From Massospora cicadina (lineage: Eukaryota; Entomophthoromycota; Entomophthoromycetes; Entomophthorales; Entomophthoraceae), in contig JAKSZP010000103.1 of assembly GCA_022478985.1 (NCBI GenBank), forward strand, positions 1-64,000: DNA of 64,000 bases, written 5' to 3'. Made by a program: the position numbers and the translations under genes. A model generated the notes under the pieces. The model saw only the letters and a list, made by a program, of their open reading frames with translations. It was not told the origin of the DNA and made no database searches. Positions 44,206 through 54,452 of this stretch are shown one piece after another. Each line of letters begins with the position of its first letter. The stretch's first letter is position 1.

Positions 44206-45359
44206 TGTTGGGATTTTTGCCCATATTCCCAGCCTGCTAGATTACCAGGAATCGCTAGAGGATAGTTCCCTAAGGCAAAGTGAATTGGAAATCAGTTGGC
44301 CCGAGTTTCAGAGGAACTACGTTCAGGGGATTTTGAAATAATCTCCTGGTTGTATCCATCAGGGATTAATCTGGATGAATACTTGAGATCTCGTTGGGTG
44401 GAGTTGCCAACGAAATAGGGGCATCTGATAGTGATTAACTATCATGTGTACCAATTGGGATCAGTCAGGTTTCATCACTGACTGATTGGGAATGAATAGC
44501 AAGTTGCAAGGTGAGTGATGCTGCCTGCAACTAGCAAATCAATCAGATGGTGCATGACCTGCCTTAATGGGTAATAAGTCCCATTACCTAATCAGGTTGC
44601 TATCCAACTATGGTTGGTTCACTTGGATCGAGAGGAAAACGTTAGGGACAAGTTTTCCAACTCTTTCTGTTTAGGTCTCGAGGATGTCCAATGATGGAAT
44701 CCTAGCTAGGATGGGGAAAACCATTACTGCTGAGATGAGGATGGGTGATTCAGTGGCAACAGCTGCTGTTATATTGAAGAGGTGTCAACTGAGGGTTAGA
44801 TGACTGAATCCCCACTATAAATTCCCTAGAATTTATTCCTAATAAACAGATAATTAAATTATATTACAGATATATAATTCTATAGTTGTTCATCCAGTAT
44901 ACAGTTTAAGTAGTAAAATATTATTAGCTTTCCATTGTGATATTATTCTCAAGGATATTATTGCTGTGTGCGATAATTGGGCGACTTTTAGTGAAAAGAG
45001 TAAAGATCTGAGTGGGGATCTAGAGAAGAAGGAGAAACAATCAGAGATTGCTGCTGACTGTGTGTTGGACTGAAGAGACTGTCGCCAAGGAATCTCAGAG
45101 AAGATTGGGTTGGACAGAGCAAGGGAATGAATCCCCTAGATCATGACATCTCAAGTATTCCTATTGGGAATACTGATCAAGTGTTGGTCCAAGATATAAG
45201 AATTCACACTCAACTATGGATAATAGTCATCATACTATTTTTAACCAATAATCTAATATACTATACAACGCAGATAAAGTGCACAAGAAACCGAATCTGT
45301 GCAGTAAAAAAGATTACTAGGGTTTTTTGGTGATAATAACCCCCAAGTAATTTTTTACA
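44206..45359 (+). repeat. E4 3' LTR
   Basis: 1,154 bp, TGTTGGGATTTTTGCCCAT...TTTTTTACA, matching 29,811-30,960. Both copies contain the long AACTATCATGTGTACCAATT and GAATTCACACTCAACTA blocks. Confidence 0.9.
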
Positions 45360-45364
45360 CCAGG

Positions 45365-45705
45365 TAAAACCTGTGTACCCATGTGAACGAAAAAAGCCAA
45401 ACAGCAACGCCAAGCACAGGCTAAGGAAGCGGCCATGGCGGCCTCCGCCACCTCCCTGCCCAGACACAGGCCAACCAGGCTGAATTTTTGCTTTGGTGGA
45501 ATCCCAAATTCTAACCTATTCAAATTGGGGAACCCAGCTCAAGTAACTGCAAAATGCGCTTGTTACACACCTGCAGGATTCCTGAACACTATATGCAAGC
45601 AGATTTACCAACCCAGATAAGCGAGTTTTTCAGGGAAGAATTATTGGATAATCTCAATGGTGCACCACAAAGCTCTGGTAACTCAATTTGCAAAGATCAA
45701 AAATA
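45365..45705 (+). pseudogene. LN1 ORF1, second part, degenerate
   Basis: Continuation of ORF1 after E4: a basic, proline-rich stretch ERKKPNSNAKHRLRKRPWRP, typical of the C-terminal region of ORF1 RNA-binding proteins, then decayed sequence. An alternative frame (45,435-45,620) is open but has no recognised motif. Confidence 0.5.
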
Positions 45706-45723
45706 CAGACAAAAAACCAAAAC

Positions 45724-46600
45724 ATGACTGAAGCTGCCCTCAAAGATAGTACATATATACTTGGCGATACTACCTCTCCAAATACTTACGCCCAAAAAGC
45801 AAAGGCTGAGCTTGTTTGGCAGCACAGAGTGGCAGGGCCTGAGGAGCCCTCCCCTCACTCCTAAGGAGTGATGGGGGTATTCTTCCTAATAGGGACACTG
45901 AACATTGTCGGATTCAAGACCTCTCCATCTTAGGTTGATAAACTGAGTTTCCTTAAAATAATTTACCTGTGAACATCCTGGCAATTCAGGAAACCAACTG
46001 TCCGCAAGGTGCTGAGGACAAATGGGCAACCATGCTTCTCCCCTTCCAATCCTTTTGGTTGCTGCACTGTGGGATGCTTATATGGGCAAACCGCAATCTT
46101 AAAATTTTAGAAAAAAACTTTTTGCAACGCTTTGTGCTGGTCATGTCCTTTTCATGAGACGCCAAAGTGCACACAATAGTTAATTGTTAGGCCCTGACCT
46201 GTGCGCAAGTTTGCTGGGAATTCCTCTCAGCTGTGGTTTCTTTTCCCTGCCCTCCAATTACTTTGTGGTAGGTGACTTAAAGTGTTAGGACAACCCAACC
46301 ACTAACTGCTGGCCTTCCGCGTATGCCCACTACAGGGGCACATTGAACTTCGTATTATAAAAGCCACCTTGAGCCTGTTTGATACCCTCTTTAAGCAAGC
46401 GCTGTTACTACCAAACATTTCACGTCCCAATGTGCACAAAAGGCAGCTGATGTCTATGTCCCTCCTAGATTTCATTCTTTCTTCACTAATTTTCATCCCC
46501 AGACCTTGCATTTCAAAATGATGAAAACAGATTTCTCTGACCACAGGATGGTCTCAGTGTCATTTACTCTGTCAAGCCTGGTGCCACAGGCACCTAGATT
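45724..46600 (+). pseudogene. LN1 ORF2 endonuclease, degenerate
   Basis: ORF2 probably starts near ATG 45,724. The apurinic-type endonuclease domain is recognised by NILAIQETNCPQG (45,972 on; catalytic Glu in QET) and the terminal SDHRMVSVS block (46,534 on) with the catalytic Asp-His pair. Between them lies a decayed GDLKC block where GDFN is expected. It nicks target DNA to prime reverse transcription. Stops and frame changes in between. Confidence 0.75.
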
Positions 46601-47015
46601 GAGTAAAATTTGCCCCACCAATCTCACGTTACCTATAATTTCAAGTTGGATGGACACCGCCACTTTGACACAGGAGTTCACAAATCCTTTCTGTGCTGAT
46701 CCCCTGTCAACCTGGTTAACATTCAAAGCAGCTGCAATCTCCCAAGCGTGCTACATCTTGTTGCAGTGCTCTTGGGCTACCTTGGCAGTCATTAAATGTG
46801 CCCTGTCAGAGGTGGACCACTTGGAGAATAATTTCCTCAGGGCAGAGTACAGCCATGCTTGGGGTTGTGAATGGGCTGAAGTTTCTGCCCATCTTAAAGC
46901 GATGATCAGACAACCTAAACTTCTCATTTGTGTTTAGTATAAGGCAAAGAATATCACTGCAGGTGAAAGATGCTCCACCTACTTTTTCTTATGATTTTCC
47001 ACCCCGCTCCAAAAC
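46601..47015 (+). pseudogene. LN1 ORF2 linker between endonuclease and RT
   Basis: The frame 46,506-46,937 (143 codons) runs on from the SDHRMV block through FTNPFCADPLSTWLTFKAAA and VIKCALSEVDHLENNFLRAE. This is the helical region normally found between the two enzymes. Confidence 0.6.
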
Positions 47016-48100
47016 ATGGCCTGCACACAGGTGAGGCTTTCAGACAATTCCAATGCAGAAACGCTGGCCAAAGTATCTACTGAAATGCAAAAATATTACT
47101 ACAAGTTATATAGGGCTGACCCAGTCGATCCTACCAAAATTGATGATTTTCTTGCTGGTGCACACATCTGCACCATTTCCCAATATCCGGAGGTCATAAA
47201 TTTAATAACCCATGACAAACTCTGGTATGCCATTCACGGTGCACTGCACAGGAAGAGCTCAGGACCAGACAGGATTTTATATAAGTTATACAAAAAATAT
47301 TTTACTTTTTATCTCCCCTTATGCTAGCCTCAATGAACAAATGTCTCTTAGAGATACGCCTCCTTCAAGGGGGCCAAGAGGCTTACATGGTACCATCTAG
47401 TACTAAAAAAAAAAAGAGGCTTACATGGTAACGTTGTTTAATAAAGGTGATAGGATAGATTTGGCAAACTGGAGTCATATTTCTCTCACTAACACCCAAA
47501 TAAGTTATCAACTAAAATAATGGCTAACCGCCTAGGGGAAGTTGCCTCTGAGGTAATCTACCCTGAGCATTTTGGCTTTATTTCAAGAAGTCAATATGGG
47601 ACAAGGCATACACCATGGCCAATGTCTGCCAATATCCAGCTACTGGGTGCTTGTGTTCTTAGACCAACAAAAAGCGTATGATAGGGTCAACTGGGACTAC
47701 CTAGGGCCAGTCTTCACCAGTTCCACCTCCCCCACGGTTAATCAGTTGGGCAATGTTGCTCACCAAATCAGCCACAAAGGCAATGTGGAGCCCAGGTTTT
47801 CTCACCTATTCAGTTTGCCCTCATAGGGGTCTCCGTCAAGGGGACCCTTTGAGACCACTTTTGTAAAACTTCAGCCTTGATCCACTTCTCCGCAGTGTAA
47901 ATGTATGCCTTATTGGTGTCCATGTGCAAGGTCAAGAACCAGTCAGGATGCCTGCATTTGCTGACAATTTTTTGGTTGGGGTGTCAAGCAATCATGAAAC
48001 ACATGCATTGGAGTCCACTATCTGGGTGTATTAGGGTCAGTAACGCTGCCCTCAACGCATCCAAAACCAAAATCACTCTCCTTAGTAGATACTGAGCCCA
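47016..48100 (+). pseudogene. LN1 ORF2 reverse transcriptase, degenerate
   Basis: Frame 47,016-47,327 begins with NSNAETLAKVSTEMQKYYYK and ends in HRKSSGPDRILYKLYKKYF, the upstream RT block. Motif A is VFLDQQKAYDRVNWDYL (about 47,652-47,702). Motif B is GLRQGDPLRPLL (about 47,827-47,863). The catalytic motif C reads FADN (47,958-47,969) where FADD is expected, so the second Asp is lost. Block order and the DQ.KAYDRV signature place it near Tad-type LINEs. Confidence 0.82.
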
Positions 48101-48101
48101 C

Positions 48102-49230
48102 TTGTCTCTGGTGTCCTTTAATCAGAGTGATCCAGCTGCTCAGCTTCTTTTTAGCTTACCCATGCGGTCGCCCCAATTCACCCCTCTCATGCTCCCTTTT
48201 GTGTATAGACCCACTGCTAAACCGGTGCGCCACCTGGGAGCATGGCTGAAGGCAAATGGGTACGCCACTTTGGTAATGGAGCACCACATATTAGCCAACG
48301 TTATAAAGTGCATCGCATCTCTATGGGATCACCAGACCAGCCTGACAGGTAGAGTAGTGCTTGCCAACGCTATGCTTCTGACAAAAGTATGGTATGCAGC
48401 CCATGCCATCTCCTTTTCCTCCTCCTTCGTTGCTTCTTTATATGCCCTCATACAAGGGTGGCTTTGGCTAGGTTGCCCTCCTCCTGTGCAACTGGAGGTC
48501 CTCTTTGGCCCACGCCAAAGTTGTGGTATGGGCCTGCTTAACTAAGTGGCCCAGGCATCCAGGATCCTGGGCACATGGATTGCTTTTTAACTGACCTCAC
48601 ACTCCTGGCCAAGCACTGGTCGCGTGCATCATGTTCCAACTTTGCCCGCACCCATGGCCTCTGGAACCCCACCCACCATAATTCTCTTCATACCTATGTG
48701 GCCTCCCACCCATCTGCCGCAGGCCCACATGGGACCCCTGCCCGTTTTAAAAGGATCTTATTTAATACCTGGAGTGCAGAATGGAGGATCAGCATAAGCA
48801 GTTATACTTCGCAGAGGCGTTGCCCTACTCCTCATTTCAAACAGAAAGTCCATGGGCAAGCCGTTCTAATAATTTGGTACCCAGTTGTCCCTTATCATGG
48901 CCCATGTGGACTACCTGGAGATGTTGGACAACCCATACTCTCTGGAAACCCAGAAAAACATCTGGAAGTACACCCACCACCCTCTTTTACAGCCACATGT
49001 TTGTTCCCATGTGTGGCGCTGCATATAGCAGGTATACCATACCGCGGAGCAGTCCAACGCTTCTCATTCTTTGTCTGTTGTGCGTGACCAATAAGTGACT
49101 TTGGTCCACTGCTTGGAAGAGTGTCCGCCTTCAAAAGCGATCTAGCATGAGGTTCAGCATCTCGTTTGCAGGAGCAAACACAGGCTCTTAGCCTGTCTAA
49201 GGACATCTTCGCCTTTTCCTAGACTTCCCC
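48102..49230 (+). pseudogene. LN1 ORF2 C-terminal region, degenerate
   Basis: Frame 48,102-48,545 (147 codons): FVYRPTAKPVRHLGAWLKAN (RT thumb-side 'LG' block), LANVIKCIASLWDHQTSLTG, RVVLANAMLLTKVWYAAHAI. Frame 48,575-49,087 (170 codons) follows after a one-frame shift. Near 49,110 an HCLEECPPSKA segment resembles the Cys/His motif at the end of such proteins. Confidence 0.65.
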
Positions 49231-49599
49231 CATCCACCCCTCCTTCCACGCCTTAATTATGGCAATTTTTATGTGGACAATACACACGGTTGTCCTTGAC
49301 GCCATTTCAGTTCTACTCCCACCCCCTAAGAAGTAAATCGCTTCCATTTGCACCTTATGGAACAATTCCAAGCCTGGTTGTTTAACCATTTGCCATCCTG
49401 CCATTGACAGTTAGCTTTGTCCTGGTTCCCATTATGGTTTCTCAACTTAGACCCTTTCCTTCATGAGTGATCAGTAGTGGCGCAAGCCTCTTCCACAATA
49501 CCCCTATTACTTCCATTGGCGTTCCCACTGGCAATAGGAGGCAGCTTTAACTCCTCTGGGGTGCCTCTCACGTATCTTGGTGCTCAGTTGTTGTTATGT

Positions 49600-49645
49600 A
49601 TTGGAAGTGTCCGTCCCATTGTCAGCCTTCTTCATATAAATTTAT
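49600..49645 (+). other. LN1 3' tail
   Basis: GTCCGTCCCATTGTCAGCC then TTCTTCATATAAATTT aligns with the tails of LNk1, LNk2, S1 and S2 (CCCCTGGTCAG-type block followed by an AATAAA-like run). In LINEs the 3' end is what RT binds. Confidence 0.6.
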
Positions 49646-51447
49646 AAACCTATTACAATACTCAAAAAACTTCACACCTAGTATATTGATACTGCAACTT
49701 TTAAAATCTAACTTTAATTCAAGATTCTCCTAAAGTAATTAGGTGGATATAACTCTCTTTAACTTAATTCATATAAACAATTAATTAGTCCAAGTTTAAC
49801 ATTTAGAAAGTTTCATGATAAATTATATTTGCGCAAAACTTGATATGTCTTCATAAGAGCGTCTTCAATTTGTTTCAGAAACTGAGATCTCCTCAGCAAA
49901 AAAGTTGACACATATTCTCTATTTGTCCCTTAATTGTAGTTATTTGGCTAAAAACATCTACAGGGGAAAAATATTATAGCTTTCATTATAATAACTTATT
50001 GCTTTAGTTAGACAAGCTGCAGCTCTAAAGAAAATTGTAAACTCCACCTATCTAGTGTAACAATTTATCTATCCAAATAACTGCTTACCACTATACATAT
50101 ATTTGCTTATGATTTTGGAGCCTTGTCACGCGCACTGATCTCAAAGATCCCTTGATCTTATTGGTAAGTCTAGACAAAGAGATAATGAATCTATAGCTGT
50201 TACATAGCATGGATTGGCACCAAAAATAAAATTTTTTAACAATCCAAATGAAACAATTAGTGTCTCTTTTCTCTTTTCTCTTCTTTATTACTTATTATTC
50301 TCTCTTTTCTCTAAAAGCATGAGAAACTCTAAAACTAAGTCAATATTTATACTTTACATTAAATGCAGATATGACATCCAGTGTCCAAGCCAATATTAAC
50401 CCAACACAATTTTTCAAGCAAAAAGAAAATCTGATGCCCATAAAGCAAAGTTGTCTTTTAAGTTGTTTGTAACGCATAAGATATTTTAAACGTATTTTAC
50501 AGGTCTATTTTTAAGATTACTAGTTAGTACTTATATCACAGAAGCTAAAAACAACTTTTAGTCATTAAAAAAATCTGCTTTCTGGATTCTGGTGAGTAGT
50601 ACAAGATTACAGATAATATTTTTATTTTATGGATGTCACTGAATATTGAAAGGGAGAAAGCTTTTTCTGATATCTATAATGCATACACCTGGATTGTGAT
50701 ACAATTAATTATTATCTACAATCCCAATGAAAGTTTGTATAACATATATGTGTCTTAAAAGATATCTTAAACATATTGCACTTGCCATAGTGTAGTGGCT
50801 TAAGTACTCTCTCCTTCTTGTATGCAAAGAGGCCTGGTCACTCTTGTACCAAGGGAAAATATCCAGTAAGTCATTTTTTTATCATAAATTAAGTGCTAAA
50901 TCTTAAGTATTATAATAGTATCTTCCTCACCTAGTCTTCCATTTGAGCTTACCATTTTGCCAGGTATATGAGCGTTATGTATAATCTCAAAATCCTCCAA
51001 CATTACGCTTGTTTTATTAATATTACTTTAAGTAGGATGAAAAGTATTCCTGAGACTATATAATCAACTTTTGATCCAAGAGAAATGTTTTTTATTAATG
51101 AACATGTGATAGACATGTCACAAGGCTCAAGCAACAATGTTAGAATTAAGATAGTTCTCCTATTTTGTTTAATACCAAGGAAATGCTGAACTTGTTAAAG
51201 CATTGATGAGTGTTGCCTCATCACCATATATGATCCTAATCCACAAAAAGTATCTTTTATATAAATATTTCTCCTTTTATTTTTAATTCAGGATTTTATG
51301 ATCTAGATAATTTATGCTTTCCATAGAGTACCAATATGTCTAGAGGATATAAAAAACAGACTTAATTTCTACCTAAGATTTCTTATAGCACAAGCATATG
51401 CCATTAGTCTAAAAAATGCTTACAGTGTTACAATAAACACAATTATT
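49646..51447. other. AT-rich spacer
   Basis: About 1.8 kb of AT-rich sequence. Apart from the tRNA-Glu-like relic at 50,780-50,856 I see no gene, LTR end or LINE tail. The single 61-codon frame (50,214-50,399) is low-complexity and probably fortuitous. Confidence 0.5.
50780..50856 (+). pseudogene. tRNA-Glu-like relic (SINE head or tRNA pseudogene)
   Basis: CATAGTGTAGTGGCTTAAGT is a good match to the A-box side of eukaryotic tRNA-Glu, followed by CTCTCC...AGAGGCCTGG, the anticodon stem-loop and start of the T arm. The B box is destroyed (GGTCACTCTTGTACC) and there is no matching acceptor stem, so it is not a working tRNA. Confidence 0.5.
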
Positions 51448-51464
51448 AAGTCTTAACCATTTTT

Positions 51465-51763
51465 GGGGGTGGAAGGCGAGTCAGTAAGGGCGTATGGCTA
51501 CCAACCTGAAGGTTGCAGGTTTGATTCCCACCCTTTACACATCAATTGGGGTGCCAGCCAAAGGAAGCTATTGGCAGCTAGTAGGTCTAATAACATGAAA
51601 ACCTTACCTATGATGTAACCAGAAAAATTTGAGTCCCAATCTGGAGGTAGAAAAAATTTCTTCAATGGAGTTGACTCTGTTCAGGTTTCATGTCATTTCT
51701 TTCTTTCATTTCTTTCTTTTGGTAATGCCTGTCCCCTGGTCAGCTTGCCTCGGTTAGATAAAA
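51465..51763 (+). mobile_element. S2: tRNA-derived SINE with perfect 17-bp target duplication
   Basis: Flanked by AAGTCTTAACCATTTTT at 51,448-51,464 and 51,764-51,780, identical over 17 bp. The head resembles a tRNA of the Ser/Leu type: GGCGAGTCAGTAAGGGCG (A box), then GGTTGCAGGTTTGATTCCC (B box). The body is 200 bp without coding potential and includes a TTTCTTTCTTTCATTTC pyrimidine run. The 3' end is GTCCCCTGGTCAGCTTGCCT then CGGTTAGATAAAA, the tail family shared with LN1, LNk1, LNk2 and S1. Expected to be transcribed by RNA polymerase III and copied by LINE RT. Confidence 0.92.
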
Positions 51764-51780
51764 AAGTCTTAACCATTTTT

Positions 51781-52625
51781 ATATGTAAGTTTCATATGGA
51801 TTCTGTGGACAATAATATGCTATCTAGAGCTCACCTATCATAAATAGAGTTTAAAATATCCTACAAGCGCTTAGGTAGCCATACTATAAAGGAACCTGAA
51901 AGTGTAATCTAAAAAGGCCCAAATTTTCTAGATATCTTTGGGCATTAATCTTCCCAAAGGTTAAATTCAGATTTATATATAATAAATGAGTATCCAAAGG
52001 TTTTATTTTTTTATTGGTATTCTAATTAAGATATAAAACCTTTTAACTGCTTCTATCCCACTAAAGATCCTCTATGGACTAACTCTTTTGTGTATGTTAC
52101 TAGTAAGAGGCCTCTTTCAACCCCATCAAAGAGACTTATTTAAAGCTACCTTGCTATCTCACCTAGGCCCATATTTACCTTTCCATCTAAAGACCAGTTG
52201 CTCTCATATCACATATGATGTTATTTTAAAGGGAGTTGAAATGGTTTGAGACATCATCTTTACTTTAGTCAAAAAATTCCCCAGTAAGGTAATGTACCCT
52301 TTTTAAAATACAAGTTCTAACATTGTGGCAGCTCTTATACAAAGAAAAAAATATGCATTGTATGATCATATTCCTTTATTATTGTAATTAAAAATTGCAT
52401 CTATAGTAATCAAAACCCTAACTATATAATCATCTCTTCCTGTTAACCATTGACGTTCTACCATACTTTAGTTAAAGTGCATATTGTATTATGAAATTCT
52501 GATTCATATAAACTTCAGCTACAATACTAGCCATGACAAAAGCTCTTTCCCCTCAATCTCACTTTTGAGCAATTTCTTAAAAAGTAAAGTTTTCTACAGC
52601 CATCTGACCATGCCCATTATCTAAT
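51781..52625. other. AT-rich spacer
   Basis: No open frame, repeat end or RNA gene recognised between S2 and LNk2. Confidence 0.5.
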
Positions 52626-52628
52626 TGA

Positions 52629-54452
52629 TATTCTCAGATCCGCCACCTGCTGCTCCAGTGTGGGGCAGTGGTGATTCACCTCCCAGCGTTTTTTGCCCAG
52701 AAGGAAATGCATTTGGATGGGCTCAAATAGTCTACCAAAATATATGGGCCATTTTGTCCCTCAACGGGACTTAGTGCTCCACCTTGCGCACATTCACCCA
52801 ACTTGCTTCATCATCTCGCCCTCCCTAGATCCACTATTTGATTTTGCCTCCAAGTCAACTATGGGCGTTTATTCCCATATGCTGACAAAGCAATAATCAA
52901 ACTTGCCACCACTGCTTTCTTGCCAGCTGGTATTATTAATTTCCGCCCTTTTAAGGGCTATTTTGATATATGTTTCCAAATAGAGGAGGACGCTACAGCA
53001 GCAGCGTTGACCCCTATAATTATAAAAACTTAATCCCCACTACCCAAACTTGTCTCCCTGATGATACCACATTGGTGGTGTCATTTGCCAATCTCCCCTC
53101 ACATCTCCCACCCCAAATTTTGTATAATGAGTTGATGTTGGGGCTTTTGGCTCATGTCACTCATTCCAACCTCATATTCACAGTTCCTTCTGGTGCATAG
53201 CGCCTTGCTGCCCCTCAAGCCACTTCCACCATCATCAAAAATCACTCTGCAATTTGCCCACTAAATACCATGTGCACACATTGCTGCAGCACTAAAGCAT
53301 TTCTTTTGGGCTAATGTCACTAACAGTTGACAGATTTGCCCCCTCTGTTTTGAGCTTGATCACTCTAAAAAGGGCATGCCCCCATGTCAAATCACCTGTT
53401 ATATTTTGGAACCCTTTTCAGCGGAATCTGTATTAGGAGTTTTGTTGCCCCCTCCCACCAAACATTCTCACTTAATGGGCCAAAGTGGGAAGGCACCAAC
53501 CAAAAATCCAGCCATACTCATTACCTGGGGCTCAACCTGACCAATCAGAGTCAGGCCTAAACCACCATTCATACCCAAACACCCCACCATTCGCATACTA
53601 CCACCCACCCAAATCCTGCATCCACTATTCTTATTAACCAAAATCCTTGTGACCTATTGGACGAGACCAATTATCAGATAAAATGATCACAAATGAGGAT
53701 GATGAATCCGGTGGAAAAGGCCTAATTGATTACAATTGGACTGAATTTTATAATTATGATTTTGATAAAACCCTCTCCCCCATATGATATTCTCCTAAAC
53801 CCAATGCCATCCACTTCCAAAGTGATTACCAGATTGCATTAGCAGCGGTGGCTTCACCCCATAGCCACCACCTCTGCAAAGCAATGGCCCAATCAGTTAG
53901 CAAATACTATGAAGGGCTAAGAAGAAACGACTTTCCCCCTGATTTCCCTGAAGTAGACTGGGAGGAAATCACCAAATTGGCTGCTGATGCCAAAAAACGC
54001 TGCCATGCATGTTGCAGACCTAGTAAGATATAAAACAATCTCTAAAATTACCTGGCAAATGATTGACAGCTTGGCCCAACACCCAGATGCCCATATCCAA
54101 GTGGAGCATCATGTTGCAGAGTTAATTTAGACTGTCTTCCAAGCTAACCTTGAGGTAAGTAACCGTTATTTCACCCTCCTCCAACCCCACCATGCTGATG
54201 TCCCAACGCCTCTGCTATCAGATTTTATACCCTTCTACAACAAATATGCATCTGTCACAAAGCTGGCGCAAGATGAAGAGCCGCCTGACCACCCCTCCCC
54301 CTCTGCCATGATGGGTTAGCAGCACTCTGCTCCCTACCTGGTTGGAGGTTTTATTTTATTTTATTTTGTCTTATCGCCTGTTAGTTTTGGGCTTTATTGC
54401 TTTTAATTGTTAATTTCCATCCCCTGGTCAGTGTGCCTCAAATAAATTAATT
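52629..54452 (+). mobile_element. LNk2: ORF1-only LINE-like element, second copy
   Basis: Plus strand, 1.82 kb; collinear with LNk1 from the DPPPAAPVWGSGDSP segment (52,637) through QRDLVLHLAHIHPTC, a NLPSHLPPQILYNEL-containing frame (52,970-53,200), CTHCC (53,270), CPLCFELDHSKKGMPPC (near 53,340, a CCHC-like zinc motif), to the C-terminal module and the tail CCCCTGGTCAGTGTGCC then TCAAATAAATTAATT (about 54,420-54,450). It has no endonuclease or RT. Many stops. No convincing target duplication was found. Confidence 0.75.
53820..54330 (+). pseudogene. LNk2 C-terminal module, degenerate
   Basis: Frame 53,848-54,033 reads ASPHSHHLCKAMAQSVSKYY, EGLRRNDFPPDFPEVDWEEI; beyond its stop the HPDAHIQVEHHVAEL and FTLLQPHHADVPTPLLSDFI segments continue in shifted frames. 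It matches the 195-codon frame of LNk1. This module is absent from LN1 and I do not recognise it. Confidence 0.6.

Larger units (their letters stand above)
29811..45359 (+). mobile_element. E4: Ty3/gypsy retrotransposon inserted in LN1 ORF1
   Basis: LTRs of 1,150 and 1,154 bp (29,811-30,960; 44,206-45,359) that are highly similar by eye. Order: LTR, primer site, gag (split by E5), protease, RT, RNase H, integrase, antisense region, polypurine tract, LTR. LTR start TGTTGGGAT (first copy TATTGGGAT), end TTTTTACA. Flanks GCAGG (29,806-29,810) and CCAGG (45,360-45,364) are consistent with a 5-bp target duplication with one mismatch. LN1 ORF1 continues on both sides. Confidence 0.85.
28860..49645 (+). 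mobile_element. LN1: Tad-like LINE, outer host of the middle nest
   Basis: About 5.2 kb of LINE sequence split by E4. ORF1 (28,939-29,810 and 45,365-45,705) is followed by ORF2 with endonuclease (from 45,960), reverse transcriptase (47,016-48,100) and a long C-terminal part to about 49,230, and a 3' tail GTCCCATTGTCAGCC then TTCATATAAATT (49,612-49,640). RT blocks FLDQQKAYDRV and GLRQGDP resemble fungal Tad-clade LINEs. The 5' edge is approximate. Numerous stops and frameshifts; the RT catalytic box is FADN. Confidence 0.8.

Noticed and set aside
48575..49087. 170-codon frame as an independent gene
   Set aside because: It continues the LINE ORF2 C-terminal region after a frame shift.
51465..51535. 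Functional tRNA gene
   Set aside because: Good A and B boxes but no acceptor-stem pairing or clear anticodon loop; it is the head of SINE S2.
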